Assembly: GCA_016124855.1 (NCBI GenBank)
Contig: WGMX01000008.1
Coordinates: 186,001-250,000, forward strand
Source: Anaerolineaceae bacterium
Lineage (GTDB): Bacteria; Chloroflexota; Anaerolineae; Aggregatilineales; Phototrophicaceae
Reading direction: 5' to 3'
DNA: 64,000 bases
The first letter of the stretch is position 1. Each line of letters begins with the position of its first letter. The translations under genes were made by a program, and so were the position numbers. The notes under the pieces were generated by a model. It was not told where the DNA came from. It did no database searches and worked only from the letters and a program-made list of their open reading frames with translations. Positions 53,911 to 62,983 of the stretch are shown one piece after another.

Positions 53911-54987
53911 TTACGACATGTTGTTAAGTTTGGCCTGCCACTTTTCGGTCAGCTTAGTATAAATCGCTTCCGAAATTTCACCCTTAGCCAGCTTCATGTC
54001 CAGATTATCCAACAGCGCTTGAATTTCTTCTTTCGTCTGTGGATTATCTGACACAGGGGCAGATGGGGCGGCGCCACCCTGCTGCTTATTCATCATGTTC
54101 ATCATCATTTGGTTCATCATCATCTGCTGCTGCGCCATTTGCTGCTGCAGCGCGGCTTGTTCGGGATTCATCGAAGCGGCAATCGACTGCCCAACACCCA
54201 AACCTAAACCTGCGCTAGCCAGCGTTCCACCGGCGCCTTGATTGCCTGCCGCAGTTTGCGCGATATTGAGCCGTTGTACCCGCTCCCACATATCAAGGCT
54301 GACGTAATTCCGCAGTTCATCTGCCGTAACATCTTTCGCGGTAAAGGGATTCGACTCGAACGCCTTAATCCGCAAGCCCAGCGCCCTGAACTTCTCATTC
54401 AATTTCGCCAGCATCGCGCCTTCAAGATCACCCAACAGCTTGTTGGCTTCGGGAATACTTTGTGCGCCCGATGCACCAATCAATATGGCAATCTCGCCCA
54501 GCAGCATCGCTTGCACACGATCTTTAATATCATTCATCGTCACATAAGGACGACCAACCGCATACTGCTTAACAAACAACATCGGTTCATCAATACCAAT
54601 ATCAATGACACCATGTGTAATAAGCAGTACAGCACCTAAACCCTTGCCGGGGGTTTCCATAACAATCGGCGTACTGGTTCCCCAACCGACCTGCGGCATA
54701 TCCTTGAGATTGACGAAATACAAATCCGCAGTAAAAGGTGTGCGACCACTGGTTGCCAGCCCGATTAATCCCGAAAGAATCGGTAGGTTGGCAGTCGAAA
54801 GCATATGACGACCAGTACCCAATGTATCCAACGCCTGTCCACCACGCACGAATACCGCTGCTTGGCTTTCACCAACAATGACCTGCGACCCCATGCGAAA
54901 ATCGCCGCTGCCCTCTTGCGGTTCACGCCATGCAAATTCTTCAGTCCCAACATTAGTATGATCTACAACATCAATCAAGCGAGGCAT
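53911..54987 (-). CDS. SPFH-domain protein, YdjI-like
   Basis: A 358-aa SPFH (band 7-like) protein similar to Bacillus YdjI. The core includes FRMGSQVIVGESQAAVFVRGG, LITHGVIDIGIDEP and FNEKF-like KLNEKFRALGLRIKAF (given in pieces). The C-terminus has a Q/M-rich stretch (about residues 270-305) and a short SHOCT-like helix pair (LDMKLAKGEISEAIYTKL). AAGGAG precedes the ATG. In Bacillus such proteins form membrane stress complexes with PspA and a zinc-ribbon protein. The downstream genes supply similar partners here. Confidence 0.88.
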   Translation of the reverse strand: MPRLIDVVDHTNVGTEEFAWREPQEGSGDFRMGSQVIVGESQAAVFVRGGQALDTLGTGRHMLSTANLPILSGLIGLATSGRTPFTADLYFVNLKDMPQVGWGTSTPIVMETPGKGLGAVLLITHGVIDIGIDEPMLFVKQYAVGRPYVTMNDIKDRVQAMLLGEIAILIGASGAQSIPEANKLLGDLEGAMLAKLNEKFRALGLRIKAFESNPFTAKDVTADELRNYVSLDMWERVQRLNIAQTAAGNQGAGGTLASAGLGLGVGQSIAASMNPEQAALQQQMAQQQMMMNQMMMNMMNKQQGGAAPSAPVSDNPQTKEEIQALLDNLDMKLAKGEISEAIYTKLTEKWQAKLNNMS

Positions 54988-55049
54988 CCAATTTCTCCTT
55001 GTCCGATAAGCAACTTTCGTTCAAAACGCGAATTGTTTCCAAACCGACA

Positions 55050-55580
55050 TTAAACCGACTTCGACAGATTGGTCAACACGTCATCCCGAAGCGTAAAAGC
55101 ATCATTCGCTTCAATCGTCAGGGCATCCAAGCCAGCAATCGCTTCGTCAATTCCGGTTTTTTCTTTCGCAGCTTTTGCCAGTGTGTTGAGCGCGCCATCA
55201 AATTTATCAGCATAGGCAATTAACGCCTCATCAAAACTGTACAGTTTATCCATTTCGTCTGGCCCAATCTTGATGGCCTCCATAATCCCCGAATAACCGG
55301 GAGCCGCCGTTTTGACCAGATCACGGAAATGTTGCAGTTTTGTCTTGGCACTGCTGGTCTTGCTCATATAGCTTAACCCGCCGTTATCCAAAATCGTCTT
55401 TTCAATTTCGGCGAGGCGGTCTATACGCCGCGTAAGTTCATCAGCAATGTGATCACGCAGCAAGCGGTCAGCCGTGCGCCGTGCTTTCTTATCTAAATAT
55501 CCCGCAAAACCCGGAATCCGCTTAATCAACCGTTCAAGTGAACCCGGCTGACTAGTAATACGATCATAAAGTTCTGACAT
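55050..55580 (-). CDS. Helical protein of unknown function
   Basis: A 176-aa, almost wholly helical protein (LDKKARRTADRLLRDHIA, DRLAEIEKTILD, long C-terminal coiled segments). The ATG at 55580 has AGGAAAGG eight bases upstream. No membrane segment or signal. I do not recognise it. It lies between the SPFH and zinc-ribbon genes, where Bacillus has YdjH, but I see no clear sequence match. It may be a soluble scaffold of the module. Confidence 0.7.
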   Translation of the reverse strand: MSELYDRITSQPGSLERLIKRIPGFAGYLDKKARRTADRLLRDHIADELTRRIDRLAEIEKTILDNGGLSYMSKTSSAKTKLQHFRDLVKTAAPGYSGIMEAIKIGPDEMDKLYSFDEALIAYADKFDGALNTLAKAAKEKTGIDEAIAGLDALTIEANDAFTLRDDVLTNLSKSV

Positions 55581-55664
55581 ACTAAACACCTTTCCTCAAT
55601 AGAACATATTTTAATTCTATCGCATATCTCTATAACCTTATCCCCCAATAATAGGGAGACTGAT

Positions 55665-56183
55665 TTAGGTCAAGAAATACTCGGTTCCACAGAATGGACA
55701 AACAACCACACCTTTACCCGCCAGCTTGATCTCACCACCGCAGTTTTTGCACTTTTGCAAATCACGCAAATTGCTCGCATCCGATGAATACAGAATACCC
55801 TTATCCCAGTTGATATAGCCGCTGAAGACTTGTAAACCCACCAGTTGGTGAACCATGCTCTTAACCGTATCCACATTGGTTTTCATTTCCAGTGCCAAAT
55901 CGCTTACCGCAACCTGCCCGCGACTTTTCACAATGTCTAACAATTGCCGCTGCTTTTGCATTTCGGATTCGGTCTCGGCTTCCTTACCACCTTGCACGTA
56001 CAGATAAATACCAAAACCAACCAGCAGCGCCACCGGAATAAATGCCAGCCCTGCCCCGATCAATGCACCGCCGCTTTGAACTTGTCCGGCACTCACCTGT
56101 GATGCCAGCCATAAACCGGCAATCACCGCGATACCGAAACCCACTACGATCAAAATAATCCCAACGAGCCTTCCCGAATTCAT
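55665..56183 (-). CDS. Membrane protein with winged-helix and zinc-ribbon domain
   Basis: A 172-aa protein: two N-terminal helices (LVGIILIVVGFGIAVIAGLW and IGAGLAFIPVALLVGFGIYLYV), a short coiled linker, a winged-helix-like domain (RGQVAVSDLALEMKTNVDTV, HQLVGLQVF) and a zinc ribbon with CKNC and CPFC. This resembles Bacillus YdjG-type TFIIB-like zinc-ribbon membrane proteins. The membrane topology puts the C-terminal part in the cytosol. It stands between the DUF2207 and helical genes, on the same strand as the SPFH gene. Confidence 0.78.
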   Translation of the reverse strand: MNSGRLVGIILIVVGFGIAVIAGLWLASQVSAGQVQSGGALIGAGLAFIPVALLVGFGIYLYVQGGKEAETESEMQKQRQLLDIVKSRGQVAVSDLALEMKTNVDTVKSMVHQLVGLQVFSGYINWDKGILYSSDASNLRDLQKCKNCGGEIKLAGKGVVVCPFCGTEYFLT

Positions 56184-56274
56184 GACCTTATTCCTTTATC
56201 GCGAACCAAAAAATGAACAACCGTAGGGAAGGGTCTGTGCCCTTCAAAATAATCGCTTTCATGTTCAACTCAGG

Positions 56275-58203
56275 TTAGCCAAACCCACGACTGCCTCCAC
56301 CGCTGCCGCCGCCGCCAAATCCGCCGCCGCCGCTCCAACCACGACCACCGCTGCTCCAGCGTCCGCTGCCGCCGCTCGAAGACTGAGGTTGGCTGGTCAT
56401 TACGCGTGAAGCTGAATTCAACATGCTCGTTAAACCATTGGAAATATTTTCTAGCCCCCCCGACATGTTGCGTGACATGCTGTCCAACGAAACACCGCTC
56501 CCGCCCGCATGTGCCAGCGGCCCCGGTAATCCGCCAGACGCAGGACGTGGCAGTGGACTGCCAGCGATATAACCGCCGTGATACCGTCCGCCCAAATAGG
56601 TTGGATAATACCAGTAAGGAATGGGCACATTTGGCACAGACGCAAATCGCCGTACCCAACTACGATCCAATCCAAAGGCCACGGCGTAAGGCAGATAATC
56701 GTCGAAATGCTTGGAGGCTTCTGCCACATCCGAATACTTCTCAAGGTTTTGCAGATATTCGTAAAACGACCGCCACTTGGCCGCCTCTTCGGCTCCTTTG
56801 CGCGTTTTTGCGGGCATGGCGTTTCCTGCGATGAGTGCCACAATGCCTACCCATCCAATCGCGAATGGGAGCAGCATCAGTGCACTGCTAACCTCATCCG
56901 CTGCGCTCGTGCCGACGAAGAATACAATGCCTGCTATCACGAACAGCAGCACGCCAAACCCTGACCACATCGCACGGGTGGTTTGCGGATTAGTGGTAAA
57001 CAAACCTTCATCCAGAAGTCCCTTATACAGATCGCCTTGCAGCGATGAAATAACGGTATAAAAACTGTTCCGCAGCGAATCCATTGTGCGTTCCATACGC
57101 AGCGAAAATAACGAATTAAGCATCCGCTTTTCGTAAGGTTTTAGGTCATCTGCTGCTTTATCAGTCCGCTTAAATGTGAACTTGCTGGTCGTGCCCATGC
57201 CGAATAATCCCGGTTCTTGATTTTCCTCCATCACCATGTAACCGCGCCGTGCCAGATCAATCAGGATTGAAATAACATCCTGAACATCCGCTTTTTCATC
57301 AATTAATGTACCCACAATTGCGGGCGACAAGTTATCAGGTGGTTCGCTCAAAAACTTTGGCACAGGACCAATTTGCGGGTCGCGCCCTTTGGCATACCAG
57401 CGCGCATAAATCGCCAATGTACCACCGATCCCAATCACAATGGACAGTGCAATAAGTCCCAGATCAACCAACGGTTTGGTCTGTTCATCATATGCCCGCT
57501 GACTATCAAATGAACTTTGCCAGCTTGGTGGCTGTGCTGCCGCATTATGCGGATACTGTACCCGTATTTCGAAACTCTGGTTATCAACGATGCGTTGATT
57601 TGCCGTTGCAGTTATCGTCGCGCCCTTCACATTCACTGTACCGGGCACGCCGTAGGTCTCAACCGAATCAACGCCTTCGCGCGGAGCATATCCTTGAGGC
57701 ATCTCAACAGTTATCGTGCTGCTTTCGATAGGAAATCCAAAATGATCGGACGGAACGGCAATCCACCACAACTGATCACCGCCGCTGTAAATACGCAAAG
57801 CTCCATCAACCCGATAGCCGATTTCGAACTGGGCACTCCCGTTGTTTATCGGACGCGTAAAATAATAGGTAATCGATAAACCATCAGTCGTATTCTCTGT
57901 GCAAAAAGTTCCAGCTTGTTGACTGCAACTTTCCTGCAAAGCGCGACCATTCTCACTGACCGTAACATTGCTTATGTTATTCAGATTGGTCAGTGGAATA
58001 ACAGCCGAGCCAAAGCGGAAACTGCCCGTAAAATCGATGTCATAACTTTCGGTCACGTCAAATGCATTTCCAGTAACATCGATATTATTGATGAAAACGT
58101 CCCAGCGGTTCCAGATGAGGGACTTTGATTGTGCGTTTACAGTAGAGAATACCAGCGTAGCGAAGAGAAGAATAAGGAGAGTAACGATACTGCGTTTTTG
58201 CAT
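56275..58203 (-). CDS. DUF2207-type membrane protein
   Basis: A 642-aa protein with a signal sequence (MQKRSIVTLLILL onward), an extracytoplasmic beta domain (SLIWNRWDVFINNIDVTGN), a membrane helix (GLIALSIVIGIGGTLAIYARW), a cytosolic helical domain (VQDVISILIDLARRGYM), two more helices and a Gly/Ser-rich C-terminus. GGAGG stands seven bases ahead of the ATG at 58203. DUF2207 proteins are widespread envelope proteins without assigned activity. An extended -10 promoter is seen upstream (58234-58239). Confidence 0.88.
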   Translation of the reverse strand: MQKRSIVTLLILLFATLVFSTVNAQSKSLIWNRWDVFINNIDVTGNAFDVTESYDIDFTGSFRFGSAVIPLTNLNNISNVTVSENGRALQESCSQQAGTFCTENTTDGLSITYYFTRPINNGSAQFEIGYRVDGALRIYSGGDQLWWIAVPSDHFGFPIESSTITVEMPQGYAPREGVDSVETYGVPGTVNVKGATITATANQRIVDNQSFEIRVQYPHNAAAQPPSWQSSFDSQRAYDEQTKPLVDLGLIALSIVIGIGGTLAIYARWYAKGRDPQIGPVPKFLSEPPDNLSPAIVGTLIDEKADVQDVISILIDLARRGYMVMEENQEPGLFGMGTTSKFTFKRTDKAADDLKPYEKRMLNSLFSLRMERTMDSLRNSFYTVISSLQGDLYKGLLDEGLFTTNPQTTRAMWSGFGVLLFVIAGIVFFVGTSAADEVSSALMLLPFAIGWVGIVALIAGNAMPAKTRKGAEEAAKWRSFYEYLQNLEKYSDVAEASKHFDDYLPYAVAFGLDRSWVRRFASVPNVPIPYWYYPTYLGGRYHGGYIAGSPLPRPASGGLPGPLAHAGGSGVSLDSMSRNMSGGLENISNGLTSMLNSASRVMTSQPQSSSGGSGRWSSGGRGWSGGGGFGGGGSGGGSRGFG

Positions 58204-58233
58204 CTTTGTACCTCCGCGAAAACATACATCAAC

Positions 58234-58242
58234 ATTATAGCA
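58234..58242 (-). promoter_or_regulatory. Extended -10 promoter of the DUF2207 module
   Basis: TGC-TATAAT on the minus strand, 30 bases ahead of the ATG at 58203. A -35 match is poor. Confidence 0.5.
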
Positions 58243-58274
58243 TGTCTCCATATACGCAGCGTTGGCGTGTTATG

Positions 58275-58303
58275 TTGTTCCGGTGTAATATGCCCTCTAT
58301 AAT
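58275..58303 (+). promoter_or_regulatory. Sigma70 promoter of the LysM glycosidase gene
   Basis: TTGTTC (58275-58280), 17-base spacer, TATAAT (58298-58303), 39 bases before the ATG at 58343. Confidence 0.7.
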
Positions 58304-58342
58304 GGTGATATGGTTATGCCCGTCCATGAAGGAGAATTTCTG

Positions 58343-60022
58343 ATGCGATACCCACGTTTCGCGGTCATCTTAATAAGCGTGATTTGCGTGAGTATTTTGG
58401 CGACGATAGCGAGCGCTGCCGATAATTTTGCCCCCGTGCTTCAGTCGTCAACTCCGGTTCCGGGCGGAAGTGGCACTTACATTGTTCAACAAGGCGACAC
58501 GTTATTCAAAATTGCCGTGCGCTTTAACATGTCTACCAAGCAGCTTGCGGATGCCAACGGAATCACTAACACATCTTTAATTTATCCCGGTCAAACCTTA
58601 AAAATTCCGGGCGCCGGGGAAGTCGTCCCAACTGCCGTCCCACAATCGACCGGAACCTATAAGGTCCAAGTTGGAGACACCCTCAATAAAATCGCCAGCC
58701 GATTCAATACCACGATTAGTGCTTTGATGAAACTGAACAATATTACCGATGCCAACCTTGTTTATGTCGGTCAAGTTCTGAAGATACCATCCGAAAGTAA
58801 TAGCGCTGCCACGCCCGTCCCCACCGCACAAAACAACCAACCCGCGGTGCCTGCTGTGACAGGTCAAAATGGAACTTCACAGGTTGGATATGGATTTGAT
58901 TACGGCATTGAGGCATTTACCAGTGGGCAAGACATTGCTGCCATTACCACCGACATCTCGCAGTTAGGGATGCACTGGGTTAAACAGACTGTATACTGGC
59001 GAGACGTAGAACCGGTTCGTGGGCAAATTGACTTCGCCACGCTAGATGAAATCGTTAACCGCTACACCAGCGCCAATCTCAAAATTCTGTTTACAGTGAC
59101 CACAGCCCCGGCATGGGCACGTTCCTACATTCTCGAAAATGGCCCGTCCGATAATCTTACTGACTACGGCAGCTTCGTTGCGGCATTAGCGCAGCGCTAT
59201 GCCGGTCGCGTTCAAGCCTACGAAATCTGGAACGAACCAAACCGGCGCTCCGAATGGTCTTGCACAGAGTCAACCAATAAACCCAGCTTTTGCAAAGCCA
59301 AATATAGTGACTTGCTGGCCATCGCCTACGCAAATATTAAAGCTGTGGATGCTAACGCGGTTGTCGTCAGCGCTGGCTTAGCTCCAACGGGATACAATGA
59401 CGGTATTAACGCGGTTGACGACCGAATTTTCCTCAAAGATTTATATGCTGCCGGTTTAGCCAATATGAGTGATGCGGTCGGTGCACATCCCCTCGGTTGG
59501 GCAAACCCGCCTGACTCCGCCTGCTGTGAAGCCGCAGAAGGTGTCACCACCCATTTTGACAATCCAAGTTTTTATTTCCGTAACACACTCGACGACTATC
59601 GCAAAATCATCGTCGATAGCAAAGACAGCAGTACACCTATTTGGGTGACGAAATTCGGTTGGGGAACAAGTGAGGATACCAATCCGCCGGATAAGAATAA
59701 TGTTTTCGTGTCCTACACCGACCTACAGGAACAAGCCAACTACGACAGTCGTGCCTTTGAACTCGGTACGGAATTGGGCTTCATCGGCCCAATGTTCCTC
59801 TCGAATCTCAATGGTTGTCAGGGGGGTGGGGATGTCGAAAGTTGTTATTACAGTCTCATCAGCCCAACCGGATCTCCCCGTCCGGTTTTTGGAGTGCTTG
59901 CTAATCGCTCAACTTCAAACGGCGCTCAGGCAGTCGCCCCATCTATTCCGGTAGAACCCACGGTCGAATCAACCGCTTTGCCACTTGATGAGACTCAACC
60001 TGAAACTACTCCAGAAGGCTAA
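58343..60022 (+). CDS. Secreted LysM-glycoside hydrolase-like protein with altered catalytic site
   Basis: A 559-aa exported protein. The ATG at 58343 has GGAG eight bases upstream. Signal peptide (residues 1-26), two LysM domains (YIVQQGDTLFKIAVRFNM and YKVQVGDTLNKIASRFNT), a P/T linker, then a TIM-barrel glycosidase-like domain of clan GH-A type. The acid/base glutamate is Glu298 in YEIWNEPN. At the position of the second, nucleophile glutamate (usually T-E-F-G-W) the sequence reads TKFGW with Lys437 (codon AAA). LysM domains bind peptidoglycan, so the protein should sit at the cell wall. It may be inactive or a sugar-binding form, or the codon may be an error. Confidence 0.88.
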   Translation: MRYPRFAVILISVICVSILATIASAADNFAPVLQSSTPVPGGSGTYIVQQGDTLFKIAVRFNMSTKQLADANGITNTSLIYPGQTLKIPGAGEVVPTAVPQSTGTYKVQVGDTLNKIASRFNTTISALMKLNNITDANLVYVGQVLKIPSESNSAATPVPTAQNNQPAVPAVTGQNGTSQVGYGFDYGIEAFTSGQDIAAITTDISQLGMHWVKQTVYWRDVEPVRGQIDFATLDEIVNRYTSANLKILFTVTTAPAWARSYILENGPSDNLTDYGSFVAALAQRYAGRVQAYEIWNEPNRRSEWSCTESTNKPSFCKAKYSDLLAIAYANIKAVDANAVVVSAGLAPTGYNDGINAVDDRIFLKDLYAAGLANMSDAVGAHPLGWANPPDSACCEAAEGVTTHFDNPSFYFRNTLDDYRKIIVDSKDSSTPIWVTKFGWGTSEDTNPPDKNNVFVSYTDLQEQANYDSRAFELGTELGFIGPMFLSNLNGCQGGGDVESCYYSLISPTGSPRPVFGVLANRSTSNGAQAVAPSIPVEPTVESTALPLDETQPETTPEG

Positions 60023-60029
60023 CAAAAAA

Positions 60030-60052
60030 AGGGCAACCAAGTTGGGTTGCCC
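60030..60052. terminator. Terminator between convergent genes
   Basis: AGGGCAACC and GGTTGCCCT pair over nine bases with a six-base loop. The minus-strand side is followed by a seven-T tract, the plus-strand side by ATTCCTT. It mainly serves the WYL regulator gene. Confidence 0.85.
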
Positions 60053-60073
60053 TATTCCTTGCTGCTCCAAAAT

Positions 60074-61051
60074 TTATCGAACTGCGGCGGTATATAGCCG
60101 TGCCATTTGTACGGCTTCAAGTGCGAGCTGCTGCCTTAAGCCGATTGGCTCCAGTACCTCCACCTGCGTTCCCCATGACCGCAGCCACGGCATCAACTCG
60201 TGCCAATCCGAAACTTGTACCGTCAAAGTACACCGTTTGTCCGGCAAAATTTCAATTTGTTGGGAACTGTGCCACAACCGCTCCCGAATCAGCGAGGTCA
60301 CATCCTGTGCAAACGCCAACACTACGCGCATCCGGTCGTGTCCATCGCCATCCATAACGCCCCATACACTTTCCAAATATGGACGACGATCAAAATGTTC
60401 AGGCAGTTCATACGAATCATCCAACAGCTTGGCCCGTTTCACGCCTTCAATCTTGAGTACTTTTATGGATTGGGTCAGCGCATCCTGCCCAACCGCATAT
60501 AACCCACCGGTGGTTGTCGGCTCAACGAAGTAAGTACGAAAGTCTCGCATATACGAATCACCAAGTTTGTTCGTACTTCCCCACAAACGTATAGTACGGC
60601 CTTCAACCCACCCACGAATAATCATTTCCAAATTTTGCACGTAATTTCGGTCAACCGGATTACCACGTATCCAATCTGCGATGTAATCAACATGGGAAGA
60701 CAATGGCTCAGGCAGCGCCGCGCATAACTTGTTCAATGCCGAAACAATATGTGGATTCTGTTGTTCTGCATTTCGCGTAAATGCCCGTGCAGCAATAAAC
60801 AAAGCAACCGCTTCATTAAAGTTCATCCTAACTGAGGCGAGATAATAATCGCGGTTCAGATGAAAGCGTCCATCCTCCTGCGAAACTGGAATTCCCAGTT
60901 TTTGCAGCGTGTCCAAGTCCCGGTATATGGTACGTCGATCTACGCCGCATTCCTCCGCAATTTCAACTGCGCGCAGCCCCTGTCCTGAACGAAAAAGTAA
61001 TCGTTCAATCGCTGTCAGACGTTCACCCCGGTTTATGAGTCGAGCACTCAT
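60074..61051 (-). CDS. WYL-domain transcriptional regulator (YafY/DeoR-type)
   Basis: A 325-aa regulator: N-terminal helix-turn-helix (LRAVEIAEECGVDRRTIYRDLDTL) and a WYL domain (MIIRGWVEGRTIRLWGS, FVEPTTTGGLYAVG) followed by a C-terminal extension (VLAFAQDVTSLIRERLWH). Length and order fit YafY-like proteins, which sense ligands or nucleic acid through WYL. It is divergent from the Ser/Thr kinase gene and may regulate it. A neighbouring operator was not identified. Confidence 0.93.
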   Translation of the reverse strand: MSARLINRGERLTAIERLLFRSGQGLRAVEIAEECGVDRRTIYRDLDTLQKLGIPVSQEDGRFHLNRDYYLASVRMNFNEAVALFIAARAFTRNAEQQNPHIVSALNKLCAALPEPLSSHVDYIADWIRGNPVDRNYVQNLEMIIRGWVEGRTIRLWGSTNKLGDSYMRDFRTYFVEPTTTGGLYAVGQDALTQSIKVLKIEGVKRAKLLDDSYELPEHFDRRPYLESVWGVMDGDGHDRMRVVLAFAQDVTSLIRERLWHSSQQIEILPDKRCTLTVQVSDWHELMPWLRSWGTQVEVLEPIGLRQQLALEAVQMARLYTAAVR

Positions 61052-61252
61052 ATCTTGTCCTTAATCGCTGATCTATAACAAGCAGTATAACAGCATTCCA
61101 TTTTGTGCGCTGACTATAAACATAAAGAAGTCAACACAATCCCAATTGAAATTAATGCTTATCGCTATACTTTTGAAATGATTCCGGGTTACGCTGTAAT
61201 AAGGGGCAAAGTAGCGAGTCAAAACGATAGTAACGGACACAGGATTAAGTTC

Positions 61253-62983
61253 ATGCCGCTTTCAACAGATATTTTTCTACATCGAAAGTTAGGGCGCTAC
61301 GAAATCCGCGAACGCCTCGGCGTGGGGGGTATGGCTCGGGTATTTATGGGTTGGGATACCACGCTTGAACGTCAAGTAGCCGTCAAAATACTTCACGAAC
61401 ACTTAGTAGAAGACCCGACATTCAAAGAACGTTTTGACCGCGAAGCCAAGCTGGTTGCCGCACTTAACCATCCAAATATTGTCCAAATTTACGACTATGA
61501 CACTATCGAGATTAATGGACAAATGGTTTGTTACATGGTTATGCCATACTTTCCCGGCACAACCTTGTCCGATGTAATCAGTGCTAGCGTGACCGGCGGT
61601 CAAAATCTCTCTCATGAAAGAATTCTCGAAATTGTTAATGATCTGGCTGGCGCACTTGGATATGCTCATAGTCGCGGCATGGTACACCGCGACGTAAAAC
61701 CAGCCAACGTGATGTTCGACGAGCATGATCATGCCATCTTGACTGATTTCGGCATTGCCCGTCTAAAAGAAGGTGGAAATCTCACTCAAGAAGGTGCAAC
61801 CGTTGGCACGCCCTCCTATATATCGCCTGAACAAGCGGCGGGGCTTCCAATCGATTCTCGTACAGACCTGTACTCATTGGGAATAATCGTCTACGAAATG
61901 CTGGCGGGAGAACTGCCGTTTCAAGGGGACAGTCTCTTTTCGCTGATCCTCCAGCATATCAACGCGCCGATACCGTCTCTGCCGCCAACTGTGGCGCAGT
62001 CCAGTCCATATCTTCAATCCTTTAATCTGAAAGCCCTTGCCAAAGACCGCGAAGATCGGTACCAAACTGCAGCGGAATTCTCCAATGGACTCAAATGGGC
62101 GCTCGAACAACTCGAACGATCTCCATCACCCAATGAAACACAAAACATCACGCCATCCTTTATACCGGCTTCAAATCTGCTTACCACAGAGACTACATCC
62201 CGACTTTCCCATACTAATCCGCAGCCCTCGCGAATTCCGTTAATTGCAAGTATCGGGTTAACGATCGCCTCACTAGTCATCATTGCGCTGCTTTTGACCA
62301 CTAGCGCTCGAACGGCTCAGGAGAGTCCTGAGCCTACTAAAACCACCTCCATTTCCAGCATGACCGATGACAAAGGTGAACCTTTCCGCAGCACATTTGC
62401 AATAGAGGATCCGACTGTTGAGCATTGGCAGCAAAATACTGAAGGGGACGTCCAGCGCAAAATAACCGCCGATGGACTCTATCGCATTGATAATCACCTG
62501 CCGAGAACTGCCTCCGCCAGTTTGTATAACTCAGCCCTGACCTATCTCAATGGCACGATCACCTTGTATGCCGCGCTCGACACGTCTAGCACGAGTACCA
62601 GCGGTTATGGCATCATTTTTCGTTATCACGATGAAAGCAATTACAGTGTGTTTGCAGTTGACGGAGTCGGGCGCTACAGCATTTGGCAGTTAGAAGATGG
62701 CGATTGGCACGAGCTGCGCGGCCTTTCCGAGCATTGGACAGCTAGCCAATTCATCAATCCACAGGGACAGCAAAACCAAATCACGGTTATGTTTACCAAC
62801 AATCAAATTACCGGCTACGTAAATGATCACCAAGTTGTTAGTATCTCAACCGACGCCAAATACGTGACGCAGGGTTCAGTCGGTATTTATGTTGCCAGCA
62901 GCACAAATGGCACTGCCACCGTTTTAGTCGATTCATATGAAGTCGGCAGTCAGGTATCTTCAATGACGGGCGATTCGCCTTAG
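61253..62983 (+). CDS. Transmembrane Ser/Thr protein kinase with extracellular domain
   Basis: A PknB-type kinase of 576 aa. The ATG at 61253 has AGGATTAAG upstream; a longer frame from 61103 has no site. Kinase domain at residues 16-275: glycine loop LGVGGMARVF, VAVKIL lysine, HRDVKPANVMFD with Asp147, DFGIARLKEG, GTPSYISPEQAAG. A helix at about 328-350 (IPLIASIGLTIASLVIIALLL) links to an extracellular beta-sandwich that resembles the LamG/3-keto-disaccharide-hydrolase-like fold (GYGIIFRYHDESNYSVFAV). This suggests sensing of a carbohydrate or wall component. It is convergent with a second kinase. Confidence 0.93.
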   Translation: MPLSTDIFLHRKLGRYEIRERLGVGGMARVFMGWDTTLERQVAVKILHEHLVEDPTFKERFDREAKLVAALNHPNIVQIYDYDTIEINGQMVCYMVMPYFPGTTLSDVISASVTGGQNLSHERILEIVNDLAGALGYAHSRGMVHRDVKPANVMFDEHDHAILTDFGIARLKEGGNLTQEGATVGTPSYISPEQAAGLPIDSRTDLYSLGIIVYEMLAGELPFQGDSLFSLILQHINAPIPSLPPTVAQSSPYLQSFNLKALAKDREDRYQTAAEFSNGLKWALEQLERSPSPNETQNITPSFIPASNLLTTETTSRLSHTNPQPSRIPLIASIGLTIASLVIIALLLTTSARTAQESPEPTKTTSISSMTDDKGEPFRSTFAIEDPTVEHWQQNTEGDVQRKITADGLYRIDNHLPRTASASLYNSALTYLNGTITLYAALDTSSTSTSGYGIIFRYHDESNYSVFAVDGVGRYSIWQLEDGDWHELRGLSEHWTASQFINPQGQQNQITVMFTNNQITGYVNDHQVVSISTDAKYVTQGSVGIYVASSTNGTATVLVDSYEVGSQVSSMTGDSP

